A DNA stretch of 64,000 bases. Source: Gamarada debralockiae. Taxonomy: Eukaryota > Ascomycota > Leotiomycetes > Helotiales > Hyphodiscaceae. The stretch spans positions 62,001-126,000 of the forward strand of contig NXFV01000488.1 in NCBI GenBank assembly GCA_002803225.1. The letters run 5' to 3'. Both the position numbers and the translations under genes were made by a program. Position 1 is the stretch's first letter. The number at the start of each line of letters is the position of its first letter. The notes under the pieces are model-generated. The model did no database searches, was not told where the DNA came from, and saw only the letters and a list, made by a program, of their open reading frames with translations. Shown here in pieces: positions 55,240-64,000 of this stretch.

Positions 55240-58200
55240 ATGCCTGATCCCTTGAGCGCCCTTAGTCTTGCAAGTTCTATAGTCCAGTTCGTTGACTTCA
55301 CCATCAAGCTTGTCACCGACGGCTATGAAATCTATGAGAAGGGTACCCTCGCTCACGATGACGAGCTTCGGCTTGTCACCGGGGATCTGACTCGATTGAC
55401 GAAAGGTTTCGCAAATTCATCGAGGTCCGCGATGGATTTAATCAGCTTACGCGGCCCAAAGAACCATCGCGAAATCGAGCGCGAAGTCGACCCCGAAGTA
55501 AACCTCTATCTTCTTGCTAGCTCATGCCAGGAACTGGGCGATGAATTACTCTCGATTCTGGAGAGTCTGAGACCTTACAGGGCTCGAAGTGGATTGGAAA
55601 GTTTCCGCTTGTCTCTAAAGAGTAAGCGGAAAAGAGGGAAAATCAACGACATTGAAAAGCGATTGGGAAGATACCAAAGTCAACTTGTCATCCATCTCAC
55701 TTCTGTCCTCGAGTAAATATTTCTGGTCCTACATATTTGAATGGAAGTATGTTGATCTAAAGTTTAGGGAAAGGACTTCGAGGATTCTATTAGCATTAGA
55801 CTCTCTCGCATCTGAGAGCAGGCGATACGACATTAACAACTCCAAACGGCTGAACGAATTAAAAGAGGAACTGTTGACAGTTTTGGGGCAAACGCAGCCT
55901 ATGTCAACCCCAGACAACTCATTGAGTGACATCTCTTTAAAGTGCTCAAGTATATTGGAAGGAGGGAAGGAGCTTGTCGTATCGCAACAAGTCGCAAAAA
56001 GCCTGCATTTCAAGTCTATTTACGTACGACATATTGATGTTAAAGAGGCCCATGCACAAACATTCGAATGGATATATGAGGATACTGAATCCTCTTTGGG
56101 CTCAAAAGGCAGAGGATTCGCCAAATGGTTGGAATCGGGGACTGGAGTATACTGGATTGCTGGGAAAGCAGGATCTGGAAAGTCAACACTTATGAAATGG
56201 CTCATTGACCAGGAGCGAACTCGGAGTGCTCTGATAGCTTGGGCAGGCGATGAAGATCTCATCCTAGCACATCATTTTTTCTGGAATGCCGGCACTCGTA
56301 TGCAAAAGTCCCAAAATGGTCTCTTGCAATCGCTACTCTTCCAAATCCTACGACAGTGTCCCGCACTTATCCCTGTCATTTGCTCACCAAAGCGTTTGCT
56401 ATATTCAAATGAGAATCACCTCAGGTTCTCTCCGTGGAGTAGCAAAGAACTCTTTGACACTTTCGAGCAACTGTCAAGGCAAAGAGCGGTGTCTTATAAG
56501 GTCTGTTGCTTTGTCGACGGTCTGGATGAATATGATGGAGAGCATTACGATGTCATAAAGACTCTACAGAATTGGGTCAAGACTAGTAACATTAAAATTT
56601 GCGTCTCAAGTCGTCCTTGGAATGTATTTGAGCAAGCATTCAGTTGGAACGTCAACCAAAAACTACTGCTTCAGGACCTTACCAGAGATGATATCAAGCT
56701 ATACGTCAAGGAGAAACTGGAAGAACAGCAGTCTTTCTCGAGACTCATCGAACAGGATAGTAGATATCTCGATTTGATTCGAGGTATCGTGGACAAGGCA
56801 CAAGGGGTGTTTCTATGGGTTTACTTAGTGGTGCGGTCCCTCCGCCGAGGACTTACGAATGAGGACGACATTACGACTTTGCAGAGACGACTTGACGAGC
56901 TTCCTTCAGATCTTGAGGAGTATTTCGAGAAGATGCTTACGGCAATCGACAATGTTTACAGAGAAGAAACGGCCCAGATATTCCTTGTCACAGTGAACGC
57001 CACCTCACCATTACCTGTCATGGCATTTGAGTTCATGAAGGAGGGAATGCAAGATCCCAATTACGCTATACATGCCAAAATCAAAAGTCGGTCTCAAGCT
57101 GAGGTTGACGAAGCCAGCCAGACGACCAAGAAGTATTTGAATGTCCGGTGCAAAGACTTGCTTGAGATCAATAGATCTACAGGCCACAACTTCTTGAAAT
57201 ATAAAGTCGACTATCTTCATCGCACCGTTAGAGATTTTCTGCAAAACAAGAACTTGCAAAATATCTTACAACATCAGGCTGGTGATGAATTTGATGCCAG
57301 GCTTGCATTATGCCGGATTCATCTAGCCCTAGTCAAGTCATACCAACACAAAATGACGTCGAGATTCTGGAGAACTTCCCTTGAATGGCTCATGGATCTA
57401 GTGCGACACCTTTTGGACTATGTACACAAAGTCGAGATCTACAACAAGGAACCCCAGATTGCTTTGCTAGATGAGCTTTATCGAACACTTTTAATTCATT
57501 GTGGAGGACATCTGATGAATCCCTACGATCTCTGTAGTCCTAGCCCTACTCTTGATATTGATCTCAAAACCGCTTCAAACGAAGACAACTGGACAACATT
57601 TGTTAAGATTGCGATGGCGGCAAGGTTGCCTCTTTATGTTGCCCACATATTAGAACACCAGCCCTTGCTTCTCCAAAGAAGCCAACGAGGACCACCACTA
57701 CTTCACTATGCGTTGCAACTGTTCTTAGGAAATTCAAGAGGACTTGAGAATCCAGAAGAACAAAATCTCGATTCCACAATGGTCCGTATATTGCTGTCTC
57801 GGCAGACAGATCCTAATCAGCTTGTAGAGGAAGGAGGCAATACCATTTGGGGGTTCTACCTGAGATATCTTTGTGGTCTCTCCAATGCTGAACGACAGAA
57901 ACGCCTTACAGAATATTTCGAGATAGCAGAGCTACTGCAACAACATGGTGCTGATCTTAACTGGACAACATTGATCAAGAGCCAGGTCGATGACAAGCGC
58001 GACGGGATTGATGAGAACAAGGGTGGCAAAGTTAAGCTTCCTAGGGAGACCGGGAATATTGTTATTGGGCCTCAATATCCTACAGCTTCTGAGCTGTTGA
58101 AAACAATATTCAACTCGTACCAATTCAGTCAGTTGATGCCAACTGTCCCCCGGGACGAGCAGGCGCATATCGACTGCCGACCTCCCCAAAGTCCCGGCAG

Positions 58201-58417
58201 GCCCAAGTTTTCTTGGTTCAAATGGAGAAATTATGCCCAGGTTTTTATGGATGCGCGTCATACTGGCAGTTCCAGGATCAAGTCTGAAATTGCGCAAAGC
58301 AAGGCAGATCGTGTGTCAGACATTTTGATTCCTGGTGCCGGGGAAGAAGAAGAATTTGTCTTTGTCGAAGACGAATTGAGCTTGGAAAATGCTCTTCAGA
58401 AATATGAATCTGATTGA
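55240..58417 (+). CDS. NACHT-domain NLR-like receptor (STAND P-loop NTPase)
   Basis: Exon 1 (55240-55712) and exon 2 (55768-58417) give 1040 residues. The N-terminal 150 residues (DPLSALSLASSIVQFVDFT and onward) are helical, like the HeLo-like/SesA-type signalling domains that start many fungal NLRs. The NTPase has Walker A GKAGSGKSTLMKW (about 289) and Walker B VCCFVDGLDEYDG (about 402), then ICVSSRPWNVFE (sensor) and LLLQDLTRDDIKLYV. The winged-helix part (VDYLHRTVRDFL) and a tail with degenerate ankyrin-like pieces (LLHYALQLF, VRILLSRQTDPN, AELLQQHGADLN) follow. Such proteins detect non-self or self-variant molecules and trigger cell death. There is no clean tandem repeat array. Confidence 0.92.
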
Positions 58418-58491
58418 GAAGACTTTTGACCTCGGGAGGGACAGCAATGTTGCCGTCCGCTCCATATTGCTGATCGAGGCTGAAGTAGCAG

Positions 58492-58740
58492 GTGTCAATC
58501 GTGAGAGATTCGAGGTCAAAGCGGCAAAAGAGTTCCTTTGTATCCAAGCGCCCAAAACTAGGAAACATCGGTGACCTTCTTAGAGGAATATTCAAGATTG
58601 ATCGAAGACTTTCACGCTGGGTTGAATGGTGCCAAAACGCAAATTTCAGTGGAACCTTAAGAGCAGACTTTGGCCTTCTTTTCATCTTGTTTCTCTTTGC
58701 AAAAGCACTATACTCATTCTGGTGGGGGTCAAGCGGGTAA
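58492..58740 (+). other. ORF with C-terminal membrane-like helix after the NACHT gene
   Basis: 82 codons beginning MSIVRDSRSKRQKSSFVSKR and ending in the hydrophobic run FGLLFILFLFAKALYSFWWG. It starts 75 bases after the NACHT stop in another frame. It could be an alternative last exon giving the receptor a membrane anchor, a separate small gene, or chance. Confidence 0.25.
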
Positions 58741-59041
58741 CTTGATACGCTAGAACCCCCTCTATATTTTGAGACTCTTTTTGTTGCGAGCAGGTCTTAC
58801 AACAGACATAGTCAATTTATGCATATCGTACATTAATTTACGTGTTTCCAAGTTCGTTTGTTCCGTTCAAGGGTGGTGATTACAGCTGGCGCTATGGGGA
58901 TGCGCCAAAATTGGACCCGCGATATGGTTGGCGGGCTGACTTAGGACGTGCTCAGCATGCTCAGGCTCTGCTCAGGCTTGCTCACCCTCGGCTCAGGCAT
59001 GCTTAGGCTCTGCTCAGGTTTACTCACCCCCGGCTCAGGTG

Positions 59042-59117
59042 AAAGCGGCCGCTGCTCACGTCTAGAGACTAAAATGGAATAGGCGAAGATGAGATTAGAG
59101 TATGACTTTCGTGGTAG
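59042..59117 (+). repeat. 76-base direct repeat, right copy
   Basis: Runs from AAAGCGGCCGCTGCTC to GACTTTCGTGGTAG, partner of 54262-54337. Preceded at 58945-59040 by a run of GCTCAGG/GCTTAGG/GCTCACC words. Confidence 0.75.
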
Positions 59118-60213
59118 AAACGTACTTTATAAAAATGGAGGTTTGCACCATATCTTCAGGGCTTGAGCGATTTATCGGCGTGATTTGTGCAGCCACGAAG
59201 AACTTTGAAAGCATGAAGAGAACCCATATTGTACCACGAACAAAAGCCAGTCACCAGAGGCTACTAGAATATGCAGGTACTGCCGGCGGCTGCAACACCA
59301 CAAATGATGTCGAAACAGTAAACCCTCCACATCTCCTGCCGAAGTTACGTGGGGTTGGGGCCATCGATATTCCCAGATTCCTTCATAACCTACAGTACCC
59401 CTTCGATTAGAAGATACGTAATCTTAGTCTTGCCGTTTCTGTAGCCCTATCTCATTATCAATTTTCATTTCACGGCACTGGGTCGTAAGTGATTGCAATT
59501 AGACAATGCGCAAGAAATAAACAAGCTCTTGGAGAGAGTTTGGTCATGAAGATCTGGATATGAGTACACTCTGCTAATTCCTTGATCCCTTGCCTGCCTT
59601 TTATTACCGTAAAATGCCTTTCCCGCCCCACACAATACGCATGCACCCGATGTTGCGTGGTAAAACGAGGGACAAAGGCAGGCCCAAGTTCAGAAATACA
59701 GCAGAGGGAATGAATCTAACCAAACTATCTTGCGCCCATGGCGGCCGCAGCACCCTGCAAGTCTGCAAGTCGGCGGCACCTGCTTGTGACTTGCAGCCGA
59801 TGTTGCTACCTTAGCAGGCGGAAAAGAGGCCAATCACAACACGTCCTCTGCGCATATCAGACCCAATTGGTATGCGACTAAGAACGCATGTGATGTTATT
59901 TTCTGCCTCTCATTGAAGGCGTTCACCTCAAACCCGGAACTGTAGTGCGGGGACCCAGTCCATCTTGGTGAAGATCAAGGATTTCATCGTGTTGCGCAAG
60001 ACTGGAACAATTGCCCTATATATAAGGGGTATCTTTGAAGTTTGGGCCAGAAGTCTCAGGTAGACGAGATCACGAGACAGGCTTCAATCAGACGGGGACG
60101 TTCAACGGTAATGATTTCATGCTAGACCAGTAGCAGCCAGAAACTATCCGCAGCAACAGAATTTCACGACGGCAGCCAGACAAAACAACCACGGCTCCGC
60201 GTTTGAGCCATTC
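59118..60213. other. intergenic, no gene seen
   Basis: A frame at 59102-59410 overlaps the direct repeat and has no family features. Nothing else is supported. Confidence 0.45.
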
Positions 60214-60400
60214 TTCACCCCAAGAATCCATATATTCCAATACCCCTCCAATAAAAGTTACCCTCGAATTTCTCTCCGCAACTCGAGCACAAGAGCTCAT
60301 GCGCAGGACTAGATCCCTTCGGCCTGTGCTGAAGGACATCGAGCATAAAGTCCGGTTTGTGAATACCCTGAGGAAGGGCATTTTCGGCCAGGCCATCAAG
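60214..60400 (-). pseudogene. CxxC small-protein family, copy C
   Basis: On the minus strand GLAENALPQGIHKPDFMLDV continues to VLQHRPKGSSPAHELLC and SSCGEKFEGNFYW, then a TGA at 60214-60216 where relatives seem to have Trp. It keeps both Cys of the CxxC pair. No start codon is evident close upstream. Confidence 0.45.
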
Positions 60401-60599
60401 ACCACTGGCCTTGCCGCAGCAGCGACAAACGGATCAGTCGGTTTTCATCACATTCCCCTTGAGCTCAATGGCTTTTGCTGTTCGTACGGTATTAGTCAAG
60501 TAAACATTTATTTTGGGTTATATAAGCGGAAACATATTGTCAACCTTATGCAGAGTGCCAATGTAGCACGCTCAATCTCGGTGAGAATCCAACGATATC

Positions 60600-60878
60600 C
60601 TTGGGTACCATTGTTTTGCTTGATGATCTCGGACGGAAGCAGGACATACGATCTTTGAGAAGACGTGGTTATTTTGTGAAGATTGATCCGGTTTCTGAGA
60701 AGACTTCTTGAATAGTGAGGTGCTGATAGTGTTGGAGAAGAAAGAAATCCCAGACCAAGATATTGAGTTATACAAACATTCCACTCGAAGACTTGCTGGG
60801 GAACAGTGCGACCAAGTCTCATACATAAAGGCCTTGGAAGTACTCTTGCACAATTCTAACAACCTTGATGCGAGTTAA
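60600..60878 (+). pseudogene. hypothetical protein relic
   Basis: After a possible acceptor near 60590, the frame reads GTIVLLDDLGRKQDIRSLRR and YFVKIDPVSEKTS, then TGA. A second frame continues EIPDQDIELYKHSTRRLAGE and ends ALEVLLHNSNNLDAS before TAA at 60876. Protein-like in both halves but broken by the stop and frame change. Family not recognised. Confidence 0.25.
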
Positions 60879-61899
60879 TTGCGTTTGAGCAACAGTAGTA
60901 GACGTAGTTAGAGGATAAGCTTGGCGGACTGAAGATATTGTAAAGAGAATGCCGTGCCTCCCGAGTCGGCAAACTGCGCCAACTAGTTCTTGATTGCGTG
61001 GACTTTCCGAGGGAGTAGCCTAGACAATTGATTTAATCGAGCGATATTTAGGGATACAAGAAATTTCTTCGGCATTTTCTCAAATCCCGAGGACAGTTTA
61101 TCCATCGAGACAAGCCACTATGGGAGAAGACGAGGCTTCTGAGAAGTTGAACATGGCTATGGACAAACATCTATCCAGGTGCTGCTCAGAGGCACGTTCC
61201 ACATGAGTGCCAGCGAAAATATACACAGTCTCATGTAAGGTGAACTTTATCGGCGATGCACTATTCCGCCCGCTTGTGGAACATACTGGTTTCCACATGC
61301 GGACTCCGAAATCTTCCACCGCAATTCTTTCTCTCCATGTAGCACAGGATAAAAGAGGTGTAGATTACCTCGGTCACGTTTACTCCTCTCAACTGCCATT
61401 GACTGGCATCATTCATACGTTCTCCTTGAGAGCCACAAGCGTGTATATTGATTAAACATACTAGAAAACGCGACCTTGCTGGAATTTTTAAAAAGTCCCT
61501 AATGCCGTGCTGCGGAGACAGAAAGAGATTGGGTCGTGGGTTCAACATCTTAGACATCTCCTTGACAAATATCATGGCACTACATGTGACGAACAATGGA
61601 AGTACAGCAGAAAAGCATCTGAAGTTAGGTAACATCAAATTTCAGGGCAAATCAGATCTGCGCGTGGAAATACGCAGTGGAATGACAGACAGTGATAAAA
61701 AGTATTGGCTACGTGAAAACCTCCAGTCTGTTACCCCACCTAACAAGGATCAGCTCCACAGAGCCCAAACGATTGCAGCAGCAGACTGAGATTGCTCCAC
61801 ATTTCCCCGCCATCGCCCCTCATCTTTGACCTTGCAGTAATGCACACGGGATTAAAACCAAGATCCTGCAGACGTTTTCCAAGAGCCCTGGTAGAAGTA
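60879..61899. other. intergenic, no gene seen
   Basis: Overlapping short frames on both strands at 61207-61790 have no motif support. The right part is the 3' flank of the permease gene. Confidence 0.45.
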
Positions 61900-63930
61900 C
61901 TAGGAGCGCACTCCTTGTGCGACGCGCTCCTTCTCCCGCTCGTCGAAGGTATTCACCTCGTACCCCTTGAACTGCCGCGCAGGCACTCGTTTCGCAAACA
62001 AGAAGTCCAACTCATCGAAAGTCCTGCCTTTGGTTTCGGGAAGGCGGAAATATGCCCCTGCAGAAAGAGGGGGTTAGCAAAGCTCCACCAAGAATCTTTC
62101 ACGAAGGGCGCTGCTTGCCCACTTACAGATGAATGTCAACAGTGCAGTCCCGCCCCACACGAACCCCGTATACCCCTTCAGATTCCACTGCGTAGGATTC
62201 ATGAAGTATGGTTCCAACACCCCGGAAATCACGCCCGTGATGTAATATGCATTACGCGCAAGACAGACCGTTTTCTGACGCAATCGAGTCGACCCGACTT
62301 CGGCCGGTAAACTCCATCCTAACTGACCAACCGAGAGCTGGAAAACAAACGTCCAAATTAGTGTCAAGACCGCCTGAGTTGTGGCGTATGAGTTGTCGCT
62401 CGTGCGAATATTCAGGAAACCGATGATGAAGAGGATGATCGTCATTGTCGCCATACCCCAGAGGTAGATTGTGCGACGTCCGAAATATGGCATCAGTGCG
62501 AACCAGGAGACGAGGGTTCCGACGAGAGCCATTGCCGTCCCGCCGACATTCAATCTAAGTCCGTCAGCGGCTGCTCTCTAAGCACGGGTAAATTGGCTTA
62601 CTTGTAGGTAGCCTTTGTCGAAAGCCCAACTTGCTGAAAGAAGTACGTCGAATTGTACGCAAAGCTGATACCAGATGTTATCTGCCCGAGAAATACGACA
62701 CAGGCAATTTCGGTCCGACGAAGCTCGAATCCAGTGAAGCAATCTTTGTACGATGTCCCGGTCGCCAATTCTTGCTCGAGATCATTGGTGTAGATAATGG
62801 AAGCGAGAGTTTGTTTCGGATCAATCGGCGCCGACTTGTTCTGCAGACGCCGAAGAGATGCTTCGGCTTCTTCGTGTCGACCTTTTCGGACCAAATGCCA
62901 CGGAGATTCGGGTGCAAAGAGTAGCACGGGGAAGAGAAAAGCTGGCCAGAACCACTACAGCGTTGGAAGTCAGCAAGGCTGGATCAAAAACATTGCCACG
63001 AGGTCCCAGATACCAAGTCCTCGATCGAGAAGCAGTGGTGTCGCATGACATTATCCAGGAGAACATTTGTCCAGGGAACGAGCTGCTGCCTCTGTGGAGA
63101 ACAGTGAGGAATCACTCACTTGGAGCGCAAAAGGTATGCGGTAACTCCACTGGTTGGGAAGACTGACAAGTCCTTCCAGGACGCCCGCAGCAATCAGTTG
63201 ACCAATGATGAAGCACCTGGAAACGATCAGTACCAAACTTGTGGCCAGCTCAGACCAAGAAAACTCTTACATGTTGGTATATGAAGTAAAATACACTCGC
63301 AGCGAGAGTGGGAGAACTTCAGATGCATATGCCGGTGCAGAAGATGCGAACACTCCCCAAGGTAGACCACACAAAACTTCACCTGCTGTTAGGACTCTAA
63401 TATTGGGTGCAAAGAATGTAATAAATACAAAGGCCGAGAGGACCACGAGGGAGGCCAGAAGTGTGAGTTTCTGGCCGAATCGATGGACGAGCCATCCATT
63501 CACAAGGACACCAAAGAAGGCACCAACTCCCGATGCGTTGCCAATGCCAGCTTGCCAAGGGGCGGACAATTGGTATCCGCCAGCCCCACTGTCAAGACTC
63601 TGATAGTATGATCCATATTTCTTTGCGAATTGTGGATATGCGTAGAAATTCCCAATGAGAATTGTATCGTATCCTGTCTCAATTGTCAGTGAGGTTCAAC
63701 GTAATAAGAAATGCCGGTATGCACAAACCTTCCATGATAACGCACATGGAAACCATGAGTGACCAAAAGATAGCCATTGGGTATGCCTTCATTGCTTGAA
63801 GAGGCGACAATTGGTGTTCGAATTCAGAGGCGTCTTTTGCAAGTGTGATGAGCACCTTTCCATCCATCTTCTCGTCGAGGCCATACATGGCCTCCAGATG
63901 AGAGTGGCCGGTAACCTTTTCGTCTTCCAT
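61900..63930 (-). CDS. alpha-glucoside (maltose-type) permease, MFS sugar transporter
   Basis: Six exons (63930-63729, 63673-63271, 63216-63120, 62954-62602, 62554-62127, 62057-61900) give 546 residues. The N-terminus (DASEFEHQLSPLQAMKAYPM), GNASGVGAFFGVLVNGWLVHRFG (motif A region), LCGLPWGVFASSAPAYASEV, APESPWHLVRKGR (PESPRWL position) and QLGWSLPAEVGSTRLRQKT are typical of yeast/fungal MAL-type proton symporters for maltose and related sugars. RLPETKGRTFDELDFLF closes the transport domain. Intron 3 is longest (165 bases). Such genes are normally glucose-repressed and maltose-induced; no MAL regulator is adjacent. The GH13 enzyme at 10 kb could act on the imported sugar. Confidence 0.94.
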
Positions 63931-64000
63931 CTCGTCAAGTTAAAGAGTCTTGTTGAATTCAAGAGGCTGCAAGAGACTGCAAAGTACAGCTTAATGGAGA

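Noticed and set aside
61207..61789. overlapping ORFs on both strands, one with a hydrophobic start
   Set aside because: Both strands are open to similar extents, with no family features or consistent splice sites.

Overview
The window is genomic DNA of a filamentous ascomycete. Nearly all recognisable genes carry short (about 45-120 base) spliceosomal introns with GTRNGT-type donors and CTRAY-type branch sites. The families present are typical of Pezizomycotina: HET domain, NACHT receptor, LaeA-like methyltransferase, large fungal MFS permeases and fungal-type transcription factors. Leotiomycetes is my best guess, from the general look of the proteins only. No virus, rRNA, tRNA or CRISPR array was recognised. 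Exon chains given below were built by hand; most were checked by requiring the summed exon length to be a multiple of three.

Layout. 0-7 kb: a decayed small gene, a caspase-like (C14) protein, a LaeA-like methyltransferase starting one base after it, and a convergent cytochrome P450. 7-10 kb: hypothetical, probably broken, ORFs. 10-16 kb: a GH13 alpha-glucosidase, an MFS drug-type exporter and a hemerythrin-like protein. 16-23 kb: a graveyard holding a decayed sugar transporter and a decayed transcription-factor gene whose intron contains a GC-rich, roughly 2.9 kb Crypton-like element; that element is itself killed by about twenty C-to-T/G-to-A-type nonsense changes. 23-29 kb: a small beta-rich protein, a CBM1-CE16 secreted esterase and a broken F-box gene. 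30-35 kb: a HET-domain gene next to a broken patatin gene. 36-41 kb: a class I flavin disulfide reductase and a large Ser/Thr-rich secreted protein. 41-45 kb: relics, including two copies of an unnamed CxxC small-protein family (a third lies at 60 kb) and a protein-kinase fragment. 45-52 kb: an MFS exporter and a PHO84-like phosphate permease, with degenerate minisatellites between and after them. 54-59 kb: a MITE-like inverted-repeat element and a NACHT receptor gene bracketed by 76-base direct repeats. 62-64 kb: an alpha-glucoside permease.

Themes. Four genes belong to families tied to fungal non-self recognition or programmed cell death (C14-like, HET, patatin, NACHT). Two permeases and the GH13 enzyme fit use of alpha-glucosides and other carbon sources. 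The methyltransferase/P450 pair could serve secondary metabolism, but no backbone synthase lies in the window. Intact metabolic genes alternate with heavily decayed DNA, which suggests a dispensable or fast-evolving part of a chromosome.
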